A stretch of DNA of 38,101 nt from a virus: the IMG/VR virus record IMGVR_UViG_3300031957_000300, positions 1 through 38,101 of that record. One strand, written 5' to 3'. Positions 22,742 through 30,700 of the stretch are shown here, piece by piece. Positions within the stretch are counted from its first letter, which is position 1. Each line of letters begins with the position of its first letter. The position numbers and the translations under genes were made by a program. The notes under the pieces were generated by a model. The model saw only the letters and a program-made list of their open reading frames with translations. It had not been told where the DNA came from and ran no database searches.

Positions 22742-24617
22742 AGAATATCAAACAGGCGGAGCCTTAGACGCATCGTTTTACGGATTTGATCCAGAAGAAT
22801 ATGAACCTTTAACACAGGCAGAGTATGACCAACAAGAAGCCGATTACTACGGTGTTTCTGTCGAAGAACTAAGAAACTTTAGACAACAGCAGGCAGGTAT
22901 CGGTGGCTTACCTGCTGCACAAGAAACAGCGGGTGATGCTCCCTATGTGGCGTCTGCAACTACCTCATCCACAACAAGAGATCCCGCTCTCCAACAATTA
23001 TTGTTTGGACTAGATGGCGAAGGCGGTTTTATACCCGGTGCCATGCGTGCAGCAGAAAGCACCTTTTTCGATGAAGAAGGCAGGCCAGTCATTGTGCCGC
23101 AAGAGGTTGCGGGATTAACTCCTGATCAACTAGCCGCAGCACAACAAGCTAGAGATCTTGTTGGCGTACAAGACAGATTTATAAGTGACGCAGAGAGCGC
23201 TTACAGGGCTGGTATAGATCAACTAGGCGCAGGGCAAGAGGCTGCAAGAGGTTTTGGTTTGCGTGGCTTAGATGCCGTCCAGCGTGGCGTAAGCGAAGAA
23301 GAAAGACTAAGACAATCTGGTTTAGAAGGATTGCTTGGATCTTTAGGCGAAGGCAGAAGATTAAGCACAGCTGCAACAGAAGATTTAGGAACTAGATTAG
23401 CCGAAACTACAGGCATACAGCGAGGAGCTGTAGATGAGTTTGGTACACGTTTAGGCGAAGCTGAAGGCATACAACGAGGCGCTACAGGGCGATTCGGCAG
23501 AGCTGCTGGTGATGTGGCAAGACGACAAATTGGCGCTACAGAGGGATTTGGTGGCGCTCTAGGAGAATCTGAGCGTTTACTGCGCGGAACTACAGGCGCT
23601 TACGATCAAGATTTAACACAACAGTTTATGGATCCTTTCGAGGATGCTGTCGTACAGCAAACCGTCGAGGATGCAGTAAAACAAGCAAACCTAGCAGACA
23701 TACAACAAACAGCCAGAGACATACGTTCTGGTGGTGAGTCAGCATTCGGCTCTAGAGCGCGTTTATCAGCCGATGAGCGTACAGAAGCTTTGGGTAGGGG
23801 TTTAGCTAAGGAATTAGCAGGAATACGTTCTAGAGGCTTTTCACAAGCTCAGAGCGCAGGTATGGGCGAGTTTGCTAGACAACAACAGGCAGCAAGATCA
23901 GCTGCAAGCGGATTGTCTGGTTTAGCAGGACAAAGATTAGGCTCTCAACAAGCATTAGGCAGCACACTACGTGGCGTTGCCAGCGATGTTTTAGGAGCAG
24001 AAAGAGGGTTGGCTTCCGGTCTGGGTTCATTGGGCGCATCCAGACTGGGGTCACAACAACAACTTGCTAGTGGTTTAGGTCAAACCGCACAACAACTTTA
24101 CGGCGCAGGTACAGGTCTAGGAAGGACACTGGTTGGCTTTGGGCAAACCGGACAACAAGCGCAAGCAGGCGCCGGTCAAGCCGCACTAGGTGCAGGACAA
24201 CAGCTGTCAGGCGCATTAGGTCAGATGGGCGGACTCGAAAGTCAGATCGGTCAACAAAGGTTCCAAGCACAGCAGGGCTTGGGCGGATTCTTGCAAGGTT
24301 TAGGTAGTCAGGCGCAACAAGCAGGTATGAGCGGTGTTAACTTGCTATCTGGTATTGGTGGACAGCAGCAACAATTACAACAACAGATTCTGAACGCTCA
24401 AAGGGCTAACGCTCTACAGGCACAACAGGCTCCGCTACAGCAGTATCAAGCGCTTCTACCGTTTATTGGTACAGCAGCTCAGACAGCTGGCACACAGAGC
24501 AACGTACAACAATTTACACCGCCACCTAGCCCATTGATGGCAGGTCTTGGTGTTGGTTTATCTACGCTAGGCGGTATAGGTAGCTTTATGAACCAAGGAC
24601 AACAAAAGGCGGTCTAA
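22728..24617 (+). CDS. Gln/Gly/Leu-rich repeat ejection-type protein
   Basis: A 629-aa protein. The ATG at 22728 was chosen over 22707 because GGGAGA lies 7 nt upstream of it; it overlaps the preceding gene by 14 nt. The N-terminal 70 residues are acidic. Then come helical repeats rich in Gly, Leu, Arg and Gln, with two copies of EGIQRGA/TGIQRGA. A conserved block MDPFEDAVVQQTVEDA and GGESAFGSRARLSADERTE (about 300-345) follows, a pattern seen in podovirus DNA-ejection proteins. The last 250 residues are an AQQ/GLG/SQQ-rich repeat helix. It is likely an internal virion protein. Confidence 0.6.
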   Translation: MQPIREYQTGGALDASFYGFDPEEYEPLTQAEYDQQEADYYGVSVEELRNFRQQQAGIGGLPAAQETAGDAPYVASATTSSTTRDPALQQLLFGLDGEGGFIPGAMRAAESTFFDEEGRPVIVPQEVAGLTPDQLAAAQQARDLVGVQDRFISDAESAYRAGIDQLGAGQEAARGFGLRGLDAVQRGVSEEERLRQSGLEGLLGSLGEGRRLSTAATEDLGTRLAETTGIQRGAVDEFGTRLGEAEGIQRGATGRFGRAAGDVARRQIGATEGFGGALGESERLLRGTTGAYDQDLTQQFMDPFEDAVVQQTVEDAVKQANLADIQQTARDIRSGGESAFGSRARLSADERTEALGRGLAKELAGIRSRGFSQAQSAGMGEFARQQQAARSAASGLSGLAGQRLGSQQALGSTLRGVASDVLGAERGLASGLGSLGASRLGSQQQLASGLGQTAQQLYGAGTGLGRTLVGFGQTGQQAQAGAGQAALGAGQQLSGALGQMGGLESQIGQQRFQAQQGLGGFLQGLGSQAQQAGMSGVNLLSGIGGQQQQLQQQILNAQRANALQAQQAPLQQYQALLPFIGTAAQTAGTQSNVQQFTPPPSPLMAGLGVGLSTLGGIGSFMNQGQQKAV

Positions 24618-26182
24618 TGGCTATTGGCAGACCTCAAATGGAAGAGCAGATCAAAGGCTTTGCTCCCGGTGGTGCAGCTGATGCGGATCCGTTCTCAGGA
24701 CCGATTGATCTTGGGTCTATCGATCCAAACACGTTGCGGTTGATGATGATGCAAGCCAATCAACCAAAATACGAAACCAGTTTTGATAAATATCAACAAA
24801 GACTGTCGCCATATGCTTATCAAGCGCCAAATTTAAATATCTATGACGTAGCATCTGAGCTTGGCGCAGCAATACTTGCTACACCAAAAACAGGCAATGT
24901 TTACGAAGGCATAGGCCGTGGTTTTGCAGGCGTGTCTGCAAGGATTAGAGCGAACAAAGAAGCAAACGCAAAAGCCAATCAACAGGTTGCGTTACAGGCT
25001 GCCAACTTAGCTATGCAAGATGAACAGAAAGCACAAGACTACTTGCAAAAGTATTCGCTTGAGCTACTTAAGATGGCTAATGATCCCGGCGATTTAATCA
25101 CTATCGAGTTTGATGAGATGGTGCCTAGCACAAACGAGCAGGGCAACCCGGTATTAGACGCCGATGGTAATGCAGTCATGGTTGCCAGTGGTGTGCGAAA
25201 ACAAGGCACGTTCAGAGACAACATGACAAACAAGTCAGTCATCAACGACTTGCTAGAAAACAAAAACGGTATTCAAGTAAAAAGCCCGAACACGGTTATT
25301 AACCAAGGCGAGACTGGCGACAAAGAATACATCAAGGCAATGATCAAAAACGAAGACACGATTACAGAAGAAGCTAGATCTGCTTCTGGTGTTATTGATC
25401 AGGTCAAGTATGCAAGAGACGTAGCAAAGCGTATCGGCGAAAGTGGTTACGGTCCACAAGAAGCGTTCTTGTTACCAATCAGAAAAATACTTGTTGGTGT
25501 TGGTCTAGATGGCATGATCGACAGCAGTAAGGTTGGCGACCAAATATTGATGAACCAGCTAGGCATTGGTTTTGCCATGGCGATTGTAGGACAGACGAAG
25601 GGTGCTATCTCTAACCGTGAAATGGAAATGTTCCTAGCCGCTTCCCCGGTTCTAACAAGTACCTATAACGGTTTTATGAAACAGCTTGACTACTTAGAAA
25701 GAATTGCACAGAGAGCCGAAGATTACGCTATTGCCTATGCTGATGAGGCTGACAGGCTCGAAGATTCTAATATGTCTAAAGGCAAACAAAAAAGAGCTTT
25801 GGACAGATTCGCAGCTACATGGCAACGCGACAATCCTATATTCGATCCTGAAGAGTTTGAAACACTTGGCGGTGTTGCTAGAGGCGAAGCTGATGCCATC
25901 AACAAATTAGGCATTGGTGGAGAGGGTGCTGGTATAGCCGCTGGGTTCAGCGTCAATGACAGCATACAACAGTACAGACAAATACAGTCTGCAAAAGAAA
26001 AAACCGATAGCACTACTACAACAAGACAACAAACGACTATCAGCTCTGAGAATTTGGCAGAACAAATTAACAGAGACACGACCATAGATTTTGAGGCTAA
26101 GAAAGAAAAGCTACAAAAAATGGTAGACGGTGGGCTGGCAGTGCCTAATTACCTCATACAAAACTTTGGACTGACAAAGTAA
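24617..26182 (+). CDS. internal virion (ejection) protein
   Basis: A 521-aa protein that starts on a TAATG overlap. The block NIYDVASELGAAILATPKTG, then NVYEGIGRGFAGVSARIRAN and a long Ala/Gln/Lys helix (about 95-150), is one I recognise in ejection modules of marine podoviruses. The middle (PLRKIL-like region LLPIRKILVGVGLDGMIDSS; AMAIVGQTKGAISNREMEMF) resembles the C-terminal part of phage internal core proteins. It ends in a Thr/Ser/Gln linker and a charged tail. The role inferred is part of the complex that carries DNA through the cell envelope. Confidence 0.6.
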   Translation: MAIGRPQMEEQIKGFAPGGAADADPFSGPIDLGSIDPNTLRLMMMQANQPKYETSFDKYQQRLSPYAYQAPNLNIYDVASELGAAILATPKTGNVYEGIGRGFAGVSARIRANKEANAKANQQVALQAANLAMQDEQKAQDYLQKYSLELLKMANDPGDLITIEFDEMVPSTNEQGNPVLDADGNAVMVASGVRKQGTFRDNMTNKSVINDLLENKNGIQVKSPNTVINQGETGDKEYIKAMIKNEDTITEEARSASGVIDQVKYARDVAKRIGESGYGPQEAFLLPIRKILVGVGLDGMIDSSKVGDQILMNQLGIGFAMAIVGQTKGAISNREMEMFLAASPVLTSTYNGFMKQLDYLERIAQRAEDYAIAYADEADRLEDSNMSKGKQKRALDRFAATWQRDNPIFDPEEFETLGGVARGEADAINKLGIGGEGAGIAAGFSVNDSIQQYRQIQSAKEKTDSTTTTRQQTTISSENLAEQINRDTTIDFEAKKEKLQKMVDGGLAVPNYLIQNFGLTK

Positions 26183-26184
26183 CC

Positions 26185-28461
26185 ATGGCTCAACCAAACT
26201 ACGACGAACAAATACAGCAGCTTCTGCAACAGTCTATGCAGAATCAGCAGCAAGAAGACCGTGACTTCATGGACTACGGTCTGATGAAAGCAAGAGGTAA
26301 TTTGTTTTTCAGTGATGACGCTATGCTCGAATACTTTGCGTCAGAAAAGTTTCCTGATGATCCGTCAGCTGTCGCACGTTTTAGATACAAAGACGGCGAG
26401 CTGATCTACACAGACTACGACGGATCCACAAAAAAAGTGTTTGAACCCGGTGAAGATGTTGGCTGGTTTGAAAACTATGTGTTCCCAAACATTGTGCCTG
26501 CATCAACATTTGTTGCAGATGTTAGTGGTGGCATGGCCGGTGCTACAGCTGGATTCAAAAAAGGATTAGATCTTTCTGAAAACATCAGGCACCCGTTAGG
26601 TAAACTGGCAGTAACATTAACCACCACAGCAGCTGGTGGATTTTTTGGCAACTATGTAATTGGTGGTGTGGCCAGAGGCGGACGCGAAGCGTTGATAGAT
26701 ATGTTCTACAACCTGCCGCCAGAAGAGATTAAAGCCGCACACGATGACTTGCTTATGTCGTCTGGTTTTTCAGCAATACCGTTTGGTGCTGGCCCAGTCA
26801 GAAACGTCGTCAATAAGTTTGTCGGCAAAGAGGACAACCTAAGATATTTGATGACCTTGCGAGAAACCAATCAAGGCATCATTGATGAAGCAGCTAAGAT
26901 GGGCGTAAAGCTTACCCCGGCTGAAGCTTCAGACATTGGCTCTAGAGCCATAGGTATACAGTATTACCTCACCAGACAGCCACAGATCGAGTCTATACGC
27001 AGGTTTTACGATAACCGTGCTACTAAGACTAGAGAAGCAATCGAGGCCATGGCGGACAGCTTTGGCAGCATGACGCAACAGTTTGGCGATGTGAACGCCA
27101 GAGTAGCGGCAGCTGGTAAGCAAGCAATCGAAAGGCTTGCGTCAAAACGAAAAGAAAGAGCTACAAAGCTATACGACTCAATTCGTAACGCACCAGAACC
27201 TGTGCTTGTGGACACGGCACCTATTATCAAAAAGATTGATGATCAGCTGGCAAACACAGAATTAGATCCTGATGTGGTTGAGTCGCTAACAGCTTTTAGA
27301 AAACTGTTGTTCGATTCAGAAGATAACCAAATACAGAACATGATGGCACTGCATGATCGCAGGGCCGGATCAATTGAAAATTTAATCAAAGCAAATATAG
27401 GAACAGATCAAGGTTCTAGGCTCATCTCATTACGAGAAGATTTGACTACTTTGTTTGATGCAGCAGACGACACGTATCGTTTGGCCAGAAGAGTATACGA
27501 TCCTACAAAGCCAGCTTTGCAAATGGTAGAGCGTTCAGCGATAGGCAAGCTTTCCAGAGTTATGACTGACAAAGCAAGCGCCAGAGCTGTTAAAGATTTA
27601 TTTGATCCAAACGTATCAATACAGTCTGCGAGGAATGCCAAGCGTATTCTGCGAGCTGTAGACCCGGAAGCTTTCAAAGACGCTAAGAAGTTTTTTATCA
27701 TAGATAAGCTTGATGATTTGATGCGTCAAAGCATTGATCAAGGCATACCACAATTCCAACAATTCTTTGCAAAGAGCAAAACAAACAAACTCATGCAAGA
27801 AATGTTAGAGCCAGAAGAGTATGCAAACTTTAGCCGCATGATCGAGCTGGTTGGCAAAGCCATGCGCGTATCAAAAGGCGGATCAGATACACAGCCATTA
27901 CAGTTAATTGAAAAACAGCTGATGCAAGACACAGCTGGTTTAGGCATGAGGACTGCTAGATTCTTGTTAGCCGGTGTACGTTTACCGGGAAGAATATTCC
28001 AAGGCACAATTGGCGATGACATGCTTCGCAGTATTAACATGAAGCAAGCAGACGCCTACTATCAAACTTTGGCTGATGTCTTATTTGATCCTGACTCTGT
28101 AGCCGACATACAGAAAGCTTACAATTACCTAGATGCTTTTGATTACGGAGTAAAACAAACCGTTACCAGAGGTGCTGCTGAGGGTGTTGATGCAATCACA
28201 TCTGAAGATGAGCCATACTCGCCTACACAGGGCAAACTTGATGAGATGATCCAGCAAAGGATTGAACAATCCCAAGAGTCTCTAAATAATCCACAAAGCT
28301 CTTTGGATGTAGATCTTTTCGAGGACGGGCTACCGGGACAGACTGGGGCGCCATTAAACTTTGATCCTGCAATGTCTCCGACTATCCTGCCAAGAGACGA
28401 AGACAGAGAACTAGCCATGCGAATGAGGGCCAGACGATCTGGCATCGGCGGACTGGTTTAA
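26185..28461 (+). CDS. large internal virion (ejection) protein
   Basis: A 758-aa protein, the last of the structural operon, with a Gln-rich N terminus (QQLLQQSMQNQQQ). A moderately hydrophobic Gly/Thr segment (about 127-160: AVTLTTTAAGGFFGNYVIGG) could cross or enter a membrane. A long helical region follows with KLTPAEASDIGSRAIGIQYY and charged coils (about 270-600), and a short disordered acidic C terminus. Size, position and architecture match large ejection proteins (T7 gp16/P22 gp16-gp20 functional class), but no lytic transglycosylase motif was seen. Its stop codon overlaps that of the convergent gene at 28458. Confidence 0.6.
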   Translation: MAQPNYDEQIQQLLQQSMQNQQQEDRDFMDYGLMKARGNLFFSDDAMLEYFASEKFPDDPSAVARFRYKDGELIYTDYDGSTKKVFEPGEDVGWFENYVFPNIVPASTFVADVSGGMAGATAGFKKGLDLSENIRHPLGKLAVTLTTTAAGGFFGNYVIGGVARGGREALIDMFYNLPPEEIKAAHDDLLMSSGFSAIPFGAGPVRNVVNKFVGKEDNLRYLMTLRETNQGIIDEAAKMGVKLTPAEASDIGSRAIGIQYYLTRQPQIESIRRFYDNRATKTREAIEAMADSFGSMTQQFGDVNARVAAAGKQAIERLASKRKERATKLYDSIRNAPEPVLVDTAPIIKKIDDQLANTELDPDVVESLTAFRKLLFDSEDNQIQNMMALHDRRAGSIENLIKANIGTDQGSRLISLREDLTTLFDAADDTYRLARRVYDPTKPALQMVERSAIGKLSRVMTDKASARAVKDLFDPNVSIQSARNAKRILRAVDPEAFKDAKKFFIIDKLDDLMRQSIDQGIPQFQQFFAKSKTNKLMQEMLEPEEYANFSRMIELVGKAMRVSKGGSDTQPLQLIEKQLMQDTAGLGMRTARFLLAGVRLPGRIFQGTIGDDMLRSINMKQADAYYQTLADVLFDPDSVADIQKAYNYLDAFDYGVKQTVTRGAAEGVDAITSEDEPYSPTQGKLDEMIQQRIEQSQESLNNPQSSLDVDLFEDGLPGQTGAPLNFDPAMSPTILPRDEDRELAMRMRARRSGIGGLV

Positions 28462-28712
28462 CTTTCTAGCTCAAGCTCACCCTGCGGCTCAGACTCATGA
28501 GCTAAGATCACAGCGCTATCTACGTCGTAGTTAAACTCATAGCCCATGTATTGCTCGCCATCTACCTGTATGACTAGGTTACGCGAGATCAAACGCATAA
28601 GCGCAGCTTGGTGGTGTAAGGTTAATCTTGAAAACAAGTCTATAACTTCTTTTGCTTCAAGCACCGGCTGATAAGTCTGGGGTACAGACTTCTTACGTTT
28701 GAAGAGCTTCAT
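28458..28712 (-). CDS. 84-aa protein downstream of RHH regulator, unknown function
   Basis: A minus-strand gene that starts at 28712 on an ATGA overlap with the ribbon-helix-helix gene, so the two form a coupled pair. The N terminus is basic (MKLFKRKKS). The centre is helical (AKEVIDLFSRLTLHHQAALM), followed by VIQVDGEQYMGYEFNYDVD and an acidic tail ELELES. A small basic-to-acidic protein paired with an RHH repressor might suggest a toxin or co-regulator, but no toxin family was recognised. It converges with the structural operon end. Confidence 0.6.
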   Translation of the reverse strand: MKLFKRKKSVPQTYQPVLEAKEVIDLFSRLTLHHQAALMRLISRNLVIQVDGEQYMGYEFNYDVDSAVILAHESEPQGELELES

Positions 28713-28888
28713 GCGCTAACATGCTCGCTGAACAGCGATTTATGCTCCCTTTCGATCAATACCTTTAACTGGTCGATCTTGGTCCTGCGCTCACTGTTAC
28801 AGATGTCTTGCAACATGTTGTAAGTACGAACATCAAGAGCCAAAGACTTACGAGTCTTCGGGTTTACTTCTTGTTGTATGTTATCCAT
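28709..28888 (-). CDS. ribbon-helix-helix (CopG/Arc-type) regulator, 59 aa
   Basis: A 59-codon gene on the minus strand (ATG at 28888, stop TGA at 28709-28711). Residues 13-50 read KSLALDVRTYNMLQDICNSE followed by RRTKIDQLKVLIEREHK, which fits an RHH fold: beta strand SLALDV, helix YNMLQDICNSE, turn RRT, helix IDQLKVLIE. Such proteins bind DNA as dimers and often repress their own promoter. It is the only recognisable DNA-binding regulator in the window. The divergent spacer upstream (28889-28953) holds a promoter for it and an inverted repeat. Confidence 0.72.
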   Translation of the reverse strand: MDNIQQEVNPKTRKSLALDVRTYNMLQDICNSERRTKIDQLKVLIEREHKSLFSEHVSA

Positions 28889-28953
28889 ATTACTACTTTA
28901 ATAAGTTATAAGTGTGGATCATTTTATAAAAATTTGCGACAATATGCAAACTT
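28889..28953. promoter_or_regulatory. divergent promoter/operator between RHH gene and oxygenase gene
   Basis: On the minus strand a -35 TTGCAT (28949-28944), 17-bp spacer and -10 TAAAAT (28926-28921) serve the RHH gene. On the plus strand TATAAA (28925-28930) could be the -10 for the oxygenase gene, leaving a leader of about 17 nt without a Shine-Dalgarno. The inverted repeat TTTGC-8nt-GCAAA (28933-28950) covers the minus -35 and is a good candidate RHH operator. Confidence 0.5.
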
Positions 28954-29667
28954 ATGTATCAATTAAAGAATTACATGTTGTCCATGCAATCGCATTGGAT
29001 GATCAACCAGAACACGTATCAGGCGGTTCAAGACTCTCTCCCCATCATAACTAAGTATGCAGCACAGCAGGGTGTCGGTAAGATGAAAAAGACGCCCATA
29101 CATAAGATGTTGAGCAACCCCTTTCCAGAAGTGTACACCATGCCGATATTCAGGCGCAGCTGGTGCAAGATGATGTGTGAAGAGATTGATCACATGAAGA
29201 AGGAGTTTGGCTTTGAAGGCAATGAAGATGAAGACAGCCTACGCCAGATCCCAGAGATAGTATTGCGAGAGCGCTCCCCGGAGCTGTACCAGAACATGTG
29301 GTTTGTGGTTCGTAACATACTGGACCCCATCATTATGTCTATCTGGCAACGCAGCTGCCCGGATCCTGCCAGCATTCAGATAGCCAACTACAACATCAAA
29401 GAGCGAGATCAAGGTAACTGGCACCATGATGAGAGTGCAGACATAAGCGTTGTTGTGCCGTTAAATACAGGCGAATACACAGGCGGTGGTACAGAGTTTC
29501 ACAATCACGGCAAGCTCAAGCCATTGCCCAATGGACACGGTCTTATCTTCCCATCATTCACACACAATCACCGTGGCCTCCCGGTTGGCGAGGGTGATCG
29601 GTATCTTCTGGTTTTCTGGTTGTGCGACAAAAGCAGGGCGATTGAGCTGTTGCAAAATGCTCCATAA
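28954..29667 (+). CDS. Fe(II)/2-oxoglutarate-dependent oxygenase
   Basis: A 237-aa protein. The C-terminal half is a prolyl-hydroxylase-like double-stranded beta helix. The iron ligands are the HxD motif HHD (H157, D159) and a distal His in FTHNHRG (H206). The 2-oxoglutarate-binding Arg is R216 in EGDRYLLVFW. Strand pattern ISVVVPLN and GGGTEFHN also fits. The N-terminal 110 residues are helical and unrecognised. Such oxygenases are common in marine phages, with protein or nucleic-acid hydroxylation proposed but substrates mostly unknown. The start codon has no clear ribosome site; ATGs at 28975 and 28984 are alternatives. Confidence 0.82.
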   Translation: MYQLKNYMLSMQSHWMINQNTYQAVQDSLPIITKYAAQQGVGKMKKTPIHKMLSNPFPEVYTMPIFRRSWCKMMCEEIDHMKKEFGFEGNEDEDSLRQIPEIVLRERSPELYQNMWFVVRNILDPIIMSIWQRSCPDPASIQIANYNIKERDQGNWHHDESADISVVVPLNTGEYTGGGTEFHNHGKLKPLPNGHGLIFPSFTHNHRGLPVGEGDRYLLVFWLCDKSRAIELLQNAP

Positions 29668-29674
29668 TTAATTG

Positions 29675-29722
29675 TACACATCTGTATAAAAAGCTGTACA
29701 CGGACACGGAAATAGCTATAAT
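29675..29722 (+). promoter_or_regulatory. early-type promoter of orphan cassette gene
   Basis: Box TACACATCTGTATAAAAA (29675-29692), -35-like CTGTAC (29694-29699), a spacer with tandem ACACGG (29698-29709) and -10 TATAAT (29717-29722), with 17 bp between -35 and -10. From the box to the second ACACGG it aligns almost base for base with 9697-9729, with only small insertions. The leader carries CCGGAG 5 nt before the ATG at 29755, as in the helicase cassette. Confidence 0.8.
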
Positions 29723-29754
29723 AGGTGGTGTAAGTTAAATAAACCGGAGAAAAA

Positions 29755-30183
29755 ATGATGTTAAACGATACAGTAAAAATAGCGGGTGAAGTGGTCACAA
29801 AAGAAAAATTTGGAATGGCCAGCATTCATGATGAAAACAAAACCTTTACGGGTGATGTTCTTTTCACAGATCAGCTTAGACCAGATTCTAATGGTAACAT
29901 TTGGAGCAAAAGCATTGAGCAGCAGTTTGAAAAGACAGCACAAGTAGATGGCCTTACAGTTTGGAAGTCTAACGGTGAAGTACCATTTGCAGACATGCTT
30001 TTAGACTTTGTGCAAATCGGTGCAATTACTTTAGAGCAAGCGGAGTTTTCACTGAAGCAAAAACAAAAAGATCAAGCAGCAAGCCTTGAAACTTTGTTTA
30101 AAGCTAAAGACGGTAACATATATCTTGGCGAAGGAGCTTTAGATTATCGTGATGCTCGTTTGGCTAAAATTGCTGAGGCGTAA
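29755..30183 (+). CDS. orphan cassette protein, unknown function
   Basis: A 142-aa soluble protein. It starts with beta strands (VKIAGEVVTKEKFGMASIHD), has TGDVLFTDQLRPDSNGNIW, then helices (VPFADMLLDFVQIGAITLEQ; AEFSLKQKQKDQAASLETLF) and ends with LGEGALDYRDARLAKIAEA. I recognise no family. It is a single-gene unit with a strong promoter like that of the SNF2 helicase, a good ribosome site and its own terminator, so it is probably made early and in quantity. Early host takeover or anti-defence is a reasonable but unsupported guess. ATG 29758 is an alternative start one codon later. Confidence 0.75.
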   Translation: MMLNDTVKIAGEVVTKEKFGMASIHDENKTFTGDVLFTDQLRPDSNGNIWSKSIEQQFEKTAQVDGLTVWKSNGEVPFADMLLDFVQIGAITLEQAEFSLKQKQKDQAASLETLFKAKDGNIYLGEGALDYRDARLAKIAEA

Positions 30184-30201
30184 CAAGCCAACAAATAATA
30201 A

Positions 30202-30225
30202 GGGAGCTTAAGCTCCCTTTTTTTT
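30202..30225. terminator. bidirectional intrinsic terminator between convergent genes
   Basis: A perfect 16-bp palindrome GGGAGCTTAAGCTCCC (30202-30217) followed by eight T on the plus strand. On the minus strand the stem is followed by TTATTATTTG, so it can serve both convergent transcripts. It overlaps the last codons of the minus-strand gene ending at 30208. Confidence 0.88.
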
Positions 30226-30399
30226 GGCCATCATTTTGTCGGTGTATTCCCGGTAATTATCTTGGAACATCTTCTCCCACCACTGTTCCCAAGTAATCAT
30301 TTGTTTTGGTGTACGAACACGACGCCTTGTCCAGACCCACCGAGCAGCGCAAAGTTTCTTTTGCTCCGCCCAGATAGCTTCCTGATCTTCAGATGTCAT
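30208..30399 (-). CDS. 63-aa Trp/Lys/Arg-rich protein, unknown function
   Basis: The last gene of the minus-strand early operon. It overlaps the SET gene by 11 nt at its start and runs into the terminator, whose A-run encodes the final KKKGA. The sequence is basic with five Trp (WAEQKKLCAARWVWTRRRVR, then ITWEQWWEKMFQDNYREY). It is a helical, possibly nucleic-acid-binding peptide. Tight coupling to the SET gene suggests shared function, but nothing identifies it. Confidence 0.6.
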   Translation of the reverse strand: MTSEDQEAIWAEQKKLCAARWVWTRRRVRTPKQMITWEQWWEKMFQDNYREYTDKMMAKKKGA

Positions 30400-30700
30400 A
30401 ATTGAGTGTCAGCTCCTCGCCTTTTTCTATATCCCTGACGGGAAAAAGATGAAAAACAAGATAATCGTCCCACTCGTACACGTTTTCTAGCATGCAATTC
30501 GCATCTTCAGAGTGGTTGAGGAAACCACCCAACGGTGTTCGCACAAAGCCTTTGTATAAAGGCATCTTGATATGAGTAGGGCCTAGATCGGCGCCTTGTT
30601 CTATCTGCTCCGCAGCAAAGACACCATGTCCTTCTATTTCGCTCTCGCCTAACTTCAGGTGGTCGGGCAAAGGCCGATAGTAAAACTTATCTAAAATCAT
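30389..30700 (-). CDS. minimal SET-domain protein (lysine methyltransferase type)
   Basis: A 103-aa protein consisting of little more than a SET core. EIEGHGVFAAEQIEQGADLG (21-40) is the N-terminal SAM-binding strand region. FLNHSEDANC (60-69) matches the NHSxxxN motif, and GEELTLNYDI (94-103) matches GEE(L/I)TxxY with the active-site tyrosine region. The length and motif spacing resemble vSET of chlorella virus PBCV-1 (119 aa), which methylates histone H3; this protein ends right after the tyrosine and lacks vSET's last strand. It starts on a TAATG overlap with the exonuclease gene. Its substrate is unknown; phage, host or lysine-rich virion proteins are all possible. Confidence 0.82.
   Translation of the reverse strand: MILDKFYYRPLPDHLKLGESEIEGHGVFAAEQIEQGADLGPTHIKMPLYKGFVRTPLGGFLNHSEDANCMLENVYEWDDYLVFHLFPVRDIEKGEELTLNYDI

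Noticed and set aside
28472-28504. TAGCTCA/TGAGCTA inverted repeat at the end of the structural operon as a terminator
   Set aside because: The loop is long, there is no T-run after it, and it lies in the coding end of the minus-strand gene.
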